Part shown: piece by piece, positions 54,444 through 62,074 of the stretch
Layout of the letters: every line of letters starts with the position of its first letter
Numbering within the stretch: the stretch's first letter is position 1
Virus record (IMG/VR): IMGVR_UViG_3300024999_000097
Location: 1 to 64,000 of that record
Length of the DNA: 64,000 bases
From: a virus
Reading direction: 5' to 3' (one strand)
Position numbers and translations under genes: made by a program
Notes under the pieces: model-generated
Databases searched by the model: none
Told to the model about the DNA's origin: nothing
What the model saw: the letters and a program-made list of their open reading frames with translations, nothing else

Positions 54444-54490
54444 TAACCCTCTTCTTTAATAACCCTCTTCTGGAGGGTTTATTTTATTTT
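54440..54490 (+). terminator. Terminator with duplicated left arm
   Basis: AACCCTC (54461-54467) and GAGGGTT (54473-54479) with a T-rich tail. The 16-nt unit TTTAATAACCCTCTTCT occurs twice in tandem (54439-54455 and 54455-54471), so two alternative left arms are possible. Confidence 0.8.
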
Positions 54491-54501
54491 AGGAGGTATA
54501 T

Positions 54502-54693
54502 ATGAATACTATCCGTCACTGCCCTGAATGGTCTATTAAAGATAACTACCAACCTAAACCTATGGAAAAGATCATACTTAAATGTTGTGGCACTTGTAAA
54601 TATTATTGCCAATTCCATTTATCTGATTGCTGCATTAATCCTAAATATCTTACTGCTCCTAAATATCTAACATGCTCATGCAAACAACAGTAG
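54502..54693 (+). CDS. Cys-rich protein, 63 aa
   Basis: Eight cysteines, mainly in CCGTCKYYCQFHLSDCC and CSCKQQ, suggest a zinc-binding or disulphide-like fold. Not recognised. The C-terminal NPKYLTAPKYLTC contains a short internal duplication (PKYLT). Overlaps the next gene by 16-22 nt. Confidence 0.5.
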   Translation: MNTIRHCPEWSIKDNYQPKPMEKIILKCCGTCKYYCQFHLSDCCINPKYLTAPKYLTCSCKQQ

Positions 54694-55520
54694 TAAACAT
54701 ATATAATAGCTCATATGACATTTATATAGGTAGGGGTAGTATTTGGGGTAACCCTTTTTACATAGGCATTCATGGTGATAGGGAAGAAGTAATAGACCTA
54801 TATCGTCAATATATATTAGGTAACCTACTCCTCTTAAGTCAAATAAAACTACTAAAAGGTAAAATACTAGGATGCCACTGTAAACCAAACAATTGCCATG
54901 GTGATGTCTTAGTAGATCTATCGAATGGAGTATTGAAAATGTATAAAAAACTAATCATAGGAATAGACCAAAGTTATACCCGTACCGGTATATCAATTGC
55001 CGTTGATGGTAGATTAATAAAGGTAACTAGTATACCCTTCAGAGGTCTCAGGTTTAAATCTGAGAAACGTAAACACATCTCCCATATATTATCCCATATT
55101 CTAGCTCTTAACGTTCAGAAGGCCACTGAGGTTATGGTCATATGTGAACGTATACGTACATTTAGTACATCTAGCCAAGGGGGTAGTAGTAAGGAAAATA
55201 AGGCTTTTATCAGTACTAATTACATAAAATCAACCGGTGCTTTAATTGGAGTAATAGTAGATGCAGCTTTTGAATATGGAATAGAAGTATATTCTGCTGA
55301 TACTAGGGCTTGGAAATCTTCTGTAGTTGGAAGTACAAAAGCTATAAAAGGGGATAAAAAGCTTGCTACGGTAAAATTTGTAATTTCGAAAGGCTTTGGT
55401 GGGAGCATAACTTCTAAAAATAAAAAAGGTAAAATAGTCTATGATAATGATGCTGCAGATAGTGCTGCAATGGCTTTATACGGATTTAAGAAGGATTGTA
55501 AGTTAAAGTTAGAACAGTAG
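54678..55520 (+). CDS. DUF4326-RuvC-like resolvase fusion
   Basis: About 280 aa. Residues 1-80 are a DUF4326 domain (YIGRGSIWGNPFYIGIHGDR, EEVIDLYRQYIL, GKILGCHCKPNNCHGDVL). Residues from about 90 are a RuvC-type resolvase: KLIIGIDQSYTRTGISIAVD (first Asp), VMVICERIRTF (Glu), VYSADTRAWKSSV (Asp) and NDAADSAAMALYGF (Asp). An in-frame ATG with GGAG upstream (about 54939) could make the resolvase alone. DUF4326 is normally a separate small phage protein. Confidence 0.82.
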   Translation: MQTTVVNIYNSSYDIYIGRGSIWGNPFYIGIHGDREEVIDLYRQYILGNLLLLSQIKLLKGKILGCHCKPNNCHGDVLVDLSNGVLKMYKKLIIGIDQSYTRTGISIAVDGRLIKVTSIPFRGLRFKSEKRKHISHILSHILALNVQKATEVMVICERIRTFSTSSQGGSSKENKAFISTNYIKSTGALIGVIVDAAFEYGIEVYSADTRAWKSSVVGSTKAIKGDKKLATVKFVISKGFGGSITSKNKKGKIVYDNDAADSAAMALYGFKKDCKLKLEQ

Positions 55521-55727
55521 GACTTTTTGATACTTTTACACACAAAAAGCTACTTTGTTTAAATCGTATTTAGAAGCTTCCTATTATATATCAGCCTATT
55601 CTAACTTCGTAAAACCAATAGATTAAAACCTTAGCATAAAAAAGTCGTTAACCCCTTTATATATAGTATATCTATAATAGTATTATAATAGTAGTATATA
55701 TTGTATAAATATTTTATGTATAAACTA
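55521..55727. other. AT-rich non-coding region
   Basis: No convincing gene. From 55659 to 55724 the sequence is nearly pure A and T (repeats of TATA, ATAATAG and TAGTATAT), suggesting easily melted DNA before a promoter. It might act as a replication-start or promoter-activation region. Confidence 0.5.
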
Positions 55728-55756
55728 TTTACAAATTTATGTAGTTGTAGTATAAT
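55728..55756 (+). promoter_or_regulatory. Promoter
   Basis: TTTACA (55728-55733), 17 nt, TATAAT (55751-55756). Leader AAAATAGTTCCTAAGAAGGAGG. Confidence 0.85.
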
Positions 55757-55797
55757 ATTCATGTGGGGAAAATAGTTCCTAAGAAGGAGGAGTTTAA

Positions 55798-56580
55798 ATG
55801 GCAGTTGAATATAAGAAGCAACACTTCAATAGTTTGGGTGAGTTTTATAAGTTTGTAAGTGAAACAAAAGAAAATCTAGTTTTTATGGGTAAACCTTTAT
55901 CATCAAAAACTAGGGATAAAAAATTTACTGGTACAAAAAGTTTTGAAGAAGCAGTTGAGCTAATGAAAAATGGTTGGGATGAAGGTGCTAAAAACTTAGA
56001 AGGTAAATTGCAAGCTAAGTTAAAAACACTGAAACCTAAAACAACACAACGTAGTAAATATGATGTAGTTGGTGGTAATTGCTCAGTACCGAGATATTTA
56101 CAGGGTGTACCAACTAACATGGTAAATAAAAAACCTGTAGTACAGAAAACTAAAGTAGTAACAATTAATAAAAGTATAGCATATAATGCTTTTGTAACAA
56201 CTGAGCAAATCATCGAAGAAAGTATCAAAGCTTTAATAATAGTATATGAAATTGAAGCAGCAGGAACTAGGGTAAACTTAAATATTATTGTTGAATCTAG
56301 GGAAGGAAATGAAATCGCAGCTTTTACTGTAAGAATTAAAAGTGCAAATGAACGATTAAATGTTTCAAAACTTGCTTTTCCTTTGGTTCATCCTAGTATG
56401 TTACGCAGGTTAAGTTTTAGATGGTTGGAAGTTTCACCTTTAGTAACAAATCCTAGTTTTAATTATGGTTATGGTAGTGCAGTTGATGAAAAAGAATCAA
56501 GGCAATATTTACCGAAAGGTGAGATTCTTCTACCAGCTTTTATTCCTGATGTTGATAAAGTAATAAAACAGTTTGCATAG
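55798..56580 (+). CDS. Hypothetical partner of AAA+ ATPase, 260 aa
   Basis: Not firmly recognised. HFNSLGEFYKFVSETKENLV and the FEEAVELMKNGWDEGAKNLE segment are of the sort seen in phage proteins encoded beside MoxR-like ATPases (DUF7192-like). The C-terminal 130 residues (IVYEIEAAGTRVNLNIIVES) look like a metal-free von Willebrand-type or similar alpha/beta domain, which would suit a MoxR partner, but no MIDAS motif DxSxS is seen. It has its own promoter and terminator. Confidence 0.55.
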   Translation: MAVEYKKQHFNSLGEFYKFVSETKENLVFMGKPLSSKTRDKKFTGTKSFEEAVELMKNGWDEGAKNLEGKLQAKLKTLKPKTTQRSKYDVVGGNCSVPRYLQGVPTNMVNKKPVVQKTKVVTINKSIAYNAFVTTEQIIEESIKALIIVYEIEAAGTRVNLNIIVESREGNEIAAFTVRIKSANERLNVSKLAFPLVHPSMLRRLSFRWLEVSPLVTNPSFNYGYGSAVDEKESRQYLPKGEILLPAFIPDVDKVIKQFA

Positions 56581-56591
56581 TAAAAAACCGG

Positions 56592-56625
56592 TTAGAGGCT
56601 AAACAAAAGCCTCTAATTTATTTTG
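56592..56625 (+). terminator. Rho-independent terminator
   Basis: TTAGAGGC (56592-56599) and GCCTCTAA (56609-56616) with a T-rich tail (TTTATTTT). Confidence 0.82.
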
Positions 56626-56642
56626 TAGAAATTTCTACAAAA
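56621..56642. promoter_or_regulatory. Perfect 22-bp palindrome, likely operator
   Basis: The core TTGTAGAAATTTCTACAA is a perfect palindrome, extended by two bases on each side. It ends 3 bp before a -35 box, and the half-site AAATTCTACA recurs in the promoter spacer (56651-56660). Confidence 0.75.
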
Positions 56643-56645
56643 GTA

Positions 56646-56673
56646 TGTACAAATTCTACAGATGTGATATAAT
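56646..56673 (+). promoter_or_regulatory. Promoter of AAA+ gene
   Basis: TGTACA (56646-56651), 16 nt, TATAAT (56668-56673) with TG extension. The leader has TTTAGTTCTTGAG. The spacer contains TTCTACAG. Confidence 0.8.
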
Positions 56674-56720
56674 ATCTTCAGTGGAAAATTTAGTTCTTGA
56701 GAAAAGAAGGAGGATGTTAA

Positions 56721-57818
56721 ATGAATAAAATAGTTAAAATTGAAAAGTCCTGGAAGTATGGCGAAGGTTTCTGTATGGTTGCTGTTGAAGGTAAAGACCA
56801 GATGTTAAAGCGTAAAATCTCTGTAAGAAAAACCGGTGAACTTGCTGGTAAGGTTCTGGTAAACGTACTAAACTCAAATACATATAGTTTCACTTGGAAC
56901 GGTAATATAGCTGAGAACATCAAGTGGGAAGGTAACTACAGAGCTTACACTGGAATCTACAGTCACATGGCTGAAAAGGTACCTGGTACCAAAATAGTTG
57001 TAGACGAACTAAAGGCTGAAGTTAAAGCTAAATCTGATGTAGTGGTTGAACTTCCTAAATCTGATGTTAAGGGTGTAAAACATAGCAAATACGAACAAAT
57101 TAAAACTTGTGTGAACGCCGACATTCCAGTGTACCTCTACGGACCAGCTGGTTCGGGCAAAAACCACACACTTCAGCAAATAGCAACTGACTTGGGGTTA
57201 GAGTTTTACTTCACAAACTCTGTTCAACAGGAATACAAAATAACTGGTTTTATTGATGCAGGTGGTAAGTTCCATGAAACTGAGTTTTATAAGGCATTTG
57301 TTAACGGAGGATTATTCTTCCTGGATGAAATGGATGCTAGTATCCCAGAGGTCCTGGTTCTTCTAAACGCAGCACTTGCAAATAGGTACTTCGAATTCCC
57401 GAATGGTAAAGTTAATGCACATCCTGATTTTAGAGTAGTTGCTGCTGGTAACACTGTAGGAAATGGTGCGGATGAATCCTACACTGGTAGGTTACAGCTT
57501 GACCAAGCAACACTTGACCGGTTTGTTCTAATAGAGTTTGACTACGACTTAAACATTGAAAAAGCTTTAGCCAAAGGTAATATGGAGTTAGTAAATTTCA
57601 TTAGAGGTTTAAGGAAGCAAGCTAAGGAAAAAGGCATCAGGGCAACATTTAGTTACCGTTGTATAATCTCAGTAATAAAACTTGAAGGTAAGCTTGAACT
57701 TAAGGACATAATTCTAATAGCAGTAATGAAGGGATTTGACAAGGATACAATTAACACCTTCACAGCAGGAATGGGTAAATACAATGAAGCATTAAGGATG
57801 GTACAAAAGGGAGCCTAA
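56721..57818 (+). CDS. MoxR/dynein-like AAA+ ATPase
   Basis: 365 aa, ATG after AAGGAGG. The N-terminal 100 residues are beta-rich and may bind partner or DNA. Walker A YGPAGSGKNHT (about residues 140-150), Walker B GLFFLDEMDAS, sensor 1 VVAAGNTVGN and an arginine-containing LDRFVLIEFDY define an AAA_5/MoxR-like ATPase. These act as chaperones that load or remodel partner proteins. The partner is likely the preceding gene. The codon use is somewhat richer in C-ending codons than neighbours. Confidence 0.85.
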   Translation: MNKIVKIEKSWKYGEGFCMVAVEGKDQMLKRKISVRKTGELAGKVLVNVLNSNTYSFTWNGNIAENIKWEGNYRAYTGIYSHMAEKVPGTKIVVDELKAEVKAKSDVVVELPKSDVKGVKHSKYEQIKTCVNADIPVYLYGPAGSGKNHTLQQIATDLGLEFYFTNSVQQEYKITGFIDAGGKFHETEFYKAFVNGGLFFLDEMDASIPEVLVLLNAALANRYFEFPNGKVNAHPDFRVVAAGNTVGNGADESYTGRLQLDQATLDRFVLIEFDYDLNIEKALAKGNMELVNFIRGLRKQAKEKGIRATFSYRCIISVIKLEGKLELKDIILIAVMKGFDKDTINTFTAGMGKYNEALRMVQKGA

Positions 57819-57828
57819 GGGCTCCTTT
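57810..57828 (+). terminator. Rho-independent terminator
   Basis: GGAGCC (57810-57815), loop TAAG, GGCTCC (57820-57825), then TTT; overlaps the stop codon. Confidence 0.8.
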
Positions 57829-57852
57829 CCCTATTCCACAATATGTTTAGAT

Positions 57853-57919
57853 GTTACTAGGATGGCCGAGAGGAAGGGTTAAAGTTTAGGTATGATTAAA
57901 CTTACATCCATCCTTAAAT
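57853..57919. repeat. Intergenic repeat, degenerate copy
   Basis: GTTACTAGGATGGCC (57853-57867) is an exact match to the repeat end. The other end is reduced to a CCATCC string (57908-57913). It lies between a terminator and a promoter, as do the other copies. Confidence 0.55.
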
Positions 57920-57949
57920 ACAAATTTTAAAAAACTTACATAAAAACTA

Positions 57950-57977
57950 TTTACTTTTTCTACAGTTTTGATATAAT
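57950..57977 (+). promoter_or_regulatory. Promoter with TTCTACAG in spacer
   Basis: TTTACT (57950-57955), 16 nt, TATAAT (57972-57977) with TG extension. The leader has GGTCAAGGAAATGGCC and TTAGTTCTTGAG. Confidence 0.82.
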
Positions 57978-58029
57978 AGACTCAGGTCAAGGAAATGGCC
58001 AAAATTAGTTCTTGAGAGGGAGAGTTATT

Positions 58030-58797
58030 ATGGGTGTATTTATTTCAGTTGATTGGGATTTTTTTATCAAAGAAGATTTAATGATGGATTTTGGACACTC
58101 TGAATCTATGAATAATGACTTTATATGGGGTACAAGGGTTACTGGTTTTGCAGCACAAGGAAATAACCTTTTAAAGATGCTTCAAACTAATGGTAAAGAA
58201 AGAGAGTTTTGGAATAGGCTAAGAAGCATGGGTTTTAACTTTAATGACCAAACACACTTGATTATTACTGAATCTCATGCTGATGCTTATGAATTAGTTG
58301 AATATTTTACTCCAACTAGCATTATTAACTTTGACAGTCATTCAGACTTAGGTTATAAAGGTTTAGAATCTTTGTATGATGAAGATGTATCTTGTGAAAA
58401 TTGGTTAGGTAAAAGTATCATAGATTTTGGTCCATATTACATTGATGATGTGTCATTAGTTTATAGCAATCATACACTTGAAAAGAATGACACAAGGTTT
58501 GATGAGATTATTAAAAAGCTAAAGGTTGATGTTAAATACGAAGATAATTTCTTTAGTGGTAAACCTATAGAGCCTGATGTTGACGTGATACATGTTTGTA
58601 GATCAGGAGCATGGGCACCCCCTTGGTTGGACTCAAAGCTATTCTCTTTCATTAAAAGAAGTGGATGTAATATCTTTGATGAGTATATTAAACCAAGGAA
58701 ATTGGACTATAAGTCATTATATTTTCAAGGTAAAGAGCAAGCAAAGATTTTTGAAGAATTTTATAAAAACTACGATTTGTTAAAACAGATGCTTTAG
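58030..58797 (+). CDS. Arginase/deacetylase-fold (UPF0489-like) protein
   Basis: 255 aa, ATG 58030 after GAGGGAGAG. ISVDWDFF, ITESHADAYELV, SIINFDSHSDLGYKG and VIHVCRSGAWAPPWL are spaced like the metal ligands of arginase/histone-deacetylase folds (D/H clusters xDxHxD). Similar stand-alone proteins (UPF0489 type) include peptide arginases. Substrate is unknown; a phage role in changing a host peptide or polyamine is possible. It has its own promoter and terminator. Confidence 0.65.
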   Translation: MGVFISVDWDFFIKEDLMMDFGHSESMNNDFIWGTRVTGFAAQGNNLLKMLQTNGKEREFWNRLRSMGFNFNDQTHLIITESHADAYELVEYFTPTSIINFDSHSDLGYKGLESLYDEDVSCENWLGKSIIDFGPYYIDDVSLVYSNHTLEKNDTRFDEIIKKLKVDVKYEDNFFSGKPIEPDVDVIHVCRSGAWAPPWLDSKLFSFIKRSGCNIFDEYIKPRKLDYKSLYFQGKEQAKIFEEFYKNYDLLKQML

Positions 58798-58800
58798 AAT

Positions 58801-58826
58801 AAGCCCTCTTCGGAGGGTTTTATTAA
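58801..58826 (+). terminator. Rho-independent terminator
   Basis: CCCTC, TTCG loop, GAGGG (58804-58817) with flanking A-T pairs and TTTTATTAATTT. Confidence 0.85.
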
Positions 58827-58844
58827 TTTAAGGAGGTAAACTTC

Positions 58845-59162
58845 TTGAAGTTTAACAATCCTTATTGGACTATAAAAACTAGGTTGCAGCTGCTTGAAAG
58901 GTGGATAATAATCCATAGTATAATCTATTATCGATTAAATACTTCTATTGTTGAAGATACTATGTTTGATAATAACTGCAACCAATTAGTTAGAGGTATT
59001 AAAAAATACCCTAAAGAATTTAAACAAACTAAGTATTACTACTGCTTTAAAGAATTTGATGGTAGTACAGGTTTTGATTTGTATAGTAAGTTAAATGCTA
59101 AAGATAAAGATAAGTTAGAACAGCAAGCTATATACTTAGCTTATAAATATGGAGGTAATTAA
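58845..59162 (+). CDS. NAD-ligase Ia-domain-like small protein
   Basis: 105 aa, TTG start after TAAGGAGG. LERWIIIHSIIYYRLNTSIV then EDTMFDNNCNQLVRGIKKYP matches the N-terminal Ia segment of NAD-dependent DNA ligases (Y...Y..NPxISDxEYDxL). The catalytic lysine domain is absent, so it is not a ligase by itself. It could be an NAD-binding or ligase-modulating protein. Followed closely by a methyltransferase. Confidence 0.55.
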   Translation: MKFNNPYWTIKTRLQLLERWIIIHSIIYYRLNTSIVEDTMFDNNCNQLVRGIKKYPKEFKQTKYYYCFKEFDGSTGFDLYSKLNAKDKDKLEQQAIYLAYKYGGN

Positions 59163-59972
59163 ATGGTTAGAAAAGGAGAAAAACAGAACAAAACAGAAGC
59201 ACATGATAAAACTCCAGATAGGTTACTAAAAAGTATGAGTTTGTTAAGTAGTGCTTTTGATATACAGGAAATATTACGCATGCAAGTTGTTCAAAATATC
59301 TTTGATAAAAAGGACATTAAAAAGCTTTTAGATGTAGGTTGTAGCGGTGGTATATTCTTACAATACTACTTATGTTTAGCTAGAACTCAATCTACTAAAA
59401 TACCATTTTATGTAGGTATAGACTTTGAGGAAAAGAACATAAACATCTTAAAGAGCTTTATCAATAGTTGTTCTGAAAATGTACGCAAAGATTTATATGC
59501 TGTTCAAGGCAATGTTGTGGAAGTTGAAACATTCAAAAACATTTACAAAGAACATGGTAAATTTGATGTTTGTATAGCTTTAGAAGTAATTGAACATTTC
59601 GACAAAAAATATGCTGAGCAATTTATAAAAAGCTTACATAAGATGCTAAATGCTGGTGGTTACTTAATACTATCTACACCGGTACATTTTATTGAAGACG
59701 AAAAGATGTATTGGCCTGGAGCCCATGTTCATGAGTTTATGTTTGATGAAATACATGAGCTGCTGCAAAACTACTTTAGTATTGAAAATGTTATTGGTAA
59801 CCATGTAAATGCTGTTAAACTGAAAAAGCACATGGAAAGTAATAACTCAGAAATGTTTAATGTTTATAAGCAATTAAGGGCTAAACAAATAAGTGGAAAC
59901 TGGATTAATTCAGTATTTGCTATGGCTTTCCCTGAAATATGTATGAATAACATCTTTATATGTAGAAAATAG
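59163..59972 (+). CDS. Class I SAM-dependent methyltransferase
   Basis: 269 aa, ATG directly after the preceding stop. Motif I LLDVGCSGGIFLQYY (about residues 57-71), motif II in YVGIDFEEKNI, then FDVCIALEVIEHFDKKYAEQ and GGYLILSTPVHFI, the UbiG/Methyltransf_11 layout. Substrate unknown; it could act on a small molecule, protein or nucleotide. It lies in a group with the ligase-like and resolvase-like proteins. Confidence 0.85.
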   Translation: MVRKGEKQNKTEAHDKTPDRLLKSMSLLSSAFDIQEILRMQVVQNIFDKKDIKKLLDVGCSGGIFLQYYLCLARTQSTKIPFYVGIDFEEKNINILKSFINSCSENVRKDLYAVQGNVVEVETFKNIYKEHGKFDVCIALEVIEHFDKKYAEQFIKSLHKMLNAGGYLILSTPVHFIEDEKMYWPGAHVHEFMFDEIHELLQNYFSIENVIGNHVNAVKLKKHMESNNSEMFNVYKQLRAKQISGNWINSVFAMAFPEICMNNIFICRK

Positions 59973-59986
59973 TGGAGGTATAAATA

Positions 59987-60472
59987 GTGGCTAAACGTTC
60001 GGGTAAATTTTACTTTAAGAACGAAAAAGAAGTAATGTTAGATTTAGGCCTAAAACCTACTAAAGGATCTGGTTCGGGATGGATTGAAAAGGAAGACGGA
60101 CAAAATGAACATATCATAGCACAACTTAAAAGTACTGATGCTCAAAGTATAAAAGTAAGTTTGTTAGATATACAAAAACTTGAATACCATGCTGCTACAA
60201 GTCACAAAATACCAATGTTTGTAATACAGTTTTTAGAAACAAATGATTTGTTCATATTATCAAGACCTATGGACATGCCTGTTATAACTAAGTATATTGA
60301 ATGTGGAATATGCGAAAAACAACCTGAACAAATAATAGGACTTGAAGAAGTGGACAAGCCTATAATAAAGTCAAAAACAATTAGTTCTGGAGGTAAGAGT
60401 AAAAATAGTTTTTGGAAAGATAAGGAAAGGGAGAGAGAAAAGTGGCAGAAGGAAATGAAACAAAGAAAGTAG
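59987..60472 (+). CDS. Hjc-like Holliday junction resolvase-fold protein
   Basis: 161 aa, GTG start after GGAGG. TKGSGSGWIEKEDGQNEHII then AQLKSTDAQSIKVSLLDIQK and KLEYHAATSHKIPMFVIQFL follow phage Hjc-type PD-(D/E)XK proteins. The usual E-x-K is Q-L-K here and the preceding Asp is not obvious, so catalysis may be altered or lost. The C-terminal tail is very basic and helical. Overlaps the next gene by 31 nt. Confidence 0.65.
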   Translation: MAKRSGKFYFKNEKEVMLDLGLKPTKGSGSGWIEKEDGQNEHIIAQLKSTDAQSIKVSLLDIQKLEYHAATSHKIPMFVIQFLETNDLFILSRPMDMPVITKYIECGICEKQPEQIIGLEEVDKPIIKSKTISSGGKSKNSFWKDKEREREKWQKEMKQRK

Positions 60473-60816
60473 TAATAAAAACAATCGGTAAATATGCCGG
60501 TCATAGCATCAAGGCTAACAAGTCTATCGACCTAACTTTAAAGATGGGTTATGATGAACTTCCCAACTATATTAAGTTAATTCAACTGCTTAATGAAAAC
60601 ATCAACATAGTTGTTAAAGTTGGGGATGAAAAGCCTAAAGAACTTGGTATGTATATGATTAAGAGTATTGGTATTGATCATGATGGGGAAGGTACTATTA
60701 AGTTTAATTCTTCCCTTGATTATGTTGAACCTGACAATCTTAATGGTTTAGCTGGTGAGATATTAAAAATTGCCTTTAAGGCTAATGTAGAAGTAGAAAG
60801 TGAGGATGAAGAATAG
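60442..60816 (+). CDS. Hypothetical protein, 124 aa
   Basis: GTG 60442 after AAGGGAGAG. Reads as a mixed alpha/beta protein (VVIKTIGKYAGHSIKANKSI, LPNYIKLIQLLNENINIVVK) with an acidic C-terminus (VEVESEDEE). Not recognised. The stop overlaps the GTG of thyX, so it is cotranslated with it and possibly connected with DNA metabolism. Confidence 0.6.
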   Translation: MAEGNETKKVVIKTIGKYAGHSIKANKSIDLTLKMGYDELPNYIKLIQLLNENINIVVKVGDEKPKELGMYMIKSIGIDHDGEGTIKFNSSLDYVEPDNLNGLAGEILKIAFKANVEVESEDEE

Positions 60817-61478
60817 TGCGTATAATTAATCCATCAGTAGAAATTGAGAAGATTGACCCAGAAAGAATAATTAGGAATCTTGAGAAGTATGGCAGGAAAT
60901 GTTATCTCTCAGAACCAAAGGGTGATCCTAGTAAGTTTGTAGCTGATAAGATTAAACTTGGTCATGAATCAATAATTGAACATGAAAAAGTAACTGTTAT
61001 TATTGTTTGTGACCGTGGTGTAACACATGAAATTGTAAGGCACCGGTTAGCAAGTTACAGCCAAGAAAGTACTCGGTATTGTAATTATGCACAAGAAAAG
61101 TTCGGTAGTGAAATCACAGTAATTAAACCATTCTTTTATTCAGAAGGTTCTGATAAATATGCTGCTTGGAGACGAGGTTGTGCGATGACTGAAATGGCAT
61201 ATTTTATATTACTCGAAGATAATAGCCAACCTCAGGAAGCCCGTTCTGTTTTACCTAATAGTTTAAAAACTGAAATTGTAGTAACTTTTAACATGCGTGA
61301 GTGGAGGCATTTCTTTAAACTTCGTTGTAGTGCTAAAGCGCATCCACAAATGCGGCAAGTAGCTATTCCTTTATTGGCTAAATTCAAAGAACTTATGCCG
61401 GCATTGTTTGGTGATATTGAGTATGATAAAGATTTTCCGGTTGAACATTATGCGAAAGTAGTGATGGAAAATAAATAG
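60816..61478 (+). CDS. thyX: Flavin-dependent thymidylate synthase ThyX
   Basis: 220 aa, GTG start. The full ThyX signature RHRLASYSQESTRY is present (about residues 73-86), with PHESIIEHEKVTVIIVCDRG-like helix region before it and RSVLPNSLKTEIVVTFNMRE plus WRHFFKLRCSAKAHPQMRQV after it. It methylates dUMP to dTMP using folate, NADPH and FAD. It works with dCMP deaminase (51619) and thymidylate kinase (61480). Confidence 0.95.
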   Translation: MRIINPSVEIEKIDPERIIRNLEKYGRKCYLSEPKGDPSKFVADKIKLGHESIIEHEKVTVIIVCDRGVTHEIVRHRLASYSQESTRYCNYAQEKFGSEITVIKPFFYSEGSDKYAAWRRGCAMTEMAYFILLEDNSQPQEARSVLPNSLKTEIVVTFNMREWRHFFKLRCSAKAHPQMRQVAIPLLAKFKELMPALFGDIEYDKDFPVEHYAKVVMENK

Positions 61479-61479
61479 A

Positions 61480-62046
61480 ATTATTTGTATAGAAGGAATT
61501 GATGGTTCAGGGAAATCAAGTGTTATAGAAAAAGTCACTAATGAGCTTGATAAAAGAGAGTTAACAAACAAAGTTATCCATTTTCCAAATGAAGAAGCTT
61601 ACTTCGGTAAAATTATTTATGATCACTTAAATGGAAAACGTGAAATACCAGGTGATATATTTCAAGCATTATACATCATGGATATGTATGATAAACAACA
61701 ACATATTAAGCACAGTACAAAATACTATGATGTTATAATTCTTGATAGGTGGTATTATTCAACATTAGCTTATAGCAAGTTTTATAAAACACAAGAAGTA
61801 ATTGAGAACATAAGCTATTCCTTATTAATGCCGGATATTACATTCCTGCTTGATACACCTTTAAATGTTTTATCAAAAAGGTTTGAAGGTAAGGATAAAG
61901 ATAAGCATGAATCAAATATTGAGCTTTTAAAAATAGTAAAGGATGAATACTTAAATCTTGCTAATGTTCACAATTTTGTTGTTCTTGACTCAACCTTACC
62001 TATTAATGATATAAAAAATGAAATAATGGGGCATTTCAAAGCTTAA
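61480..62046 (+). CDS. tmk: Thymidylate kinase; ATT start
   Basis: 188 aa. IICIEGIDGSGKSSVIEKV is the canonical N-terminus of thymidylate kinases (Walker A GIDGSGKS), then VIILDRWYYSTLAYS (DRY-type motif) and a lid DTPLNVLSKRFEGKDKDKHE. The only in-frame ATG/GTG/TTG is ATG 61678, which would delete the Walker A motif. ATT 61480 (or 61483) lies at the exact family start, overlapping the thyX stop region, so it is the probable start. The Shine-Dalgarno site is weak (ATGGAAA), suggesting coupling with thyX. Confidence 0.9.
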   Translation: MICIEGIDGSGKSSVIEKVTNELDKRELTNKVIHFPNEEAYFGKIIYDHLNGKREIPGDIFQALYIMDMYDKQQHIKHSTKYYDVIILDRWYYSTLAYSKFYKTQEVIENISYSLLMPDITFLLDTPLNVLSKRFEGKDKDKHESNIELLKIVKDEYLNLANVHNFVVLDSTLPINDIKNEIMGHFKA

Positions 62047-62074
62047 CGCATAAATATCCATTATGATAATTTAA

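Noticed and set aside
54439-54471. Two tandem copies considered as a short CRISPR-like array
   Set aside because: Units are directly adjacent without spacers and form part of a terminator.
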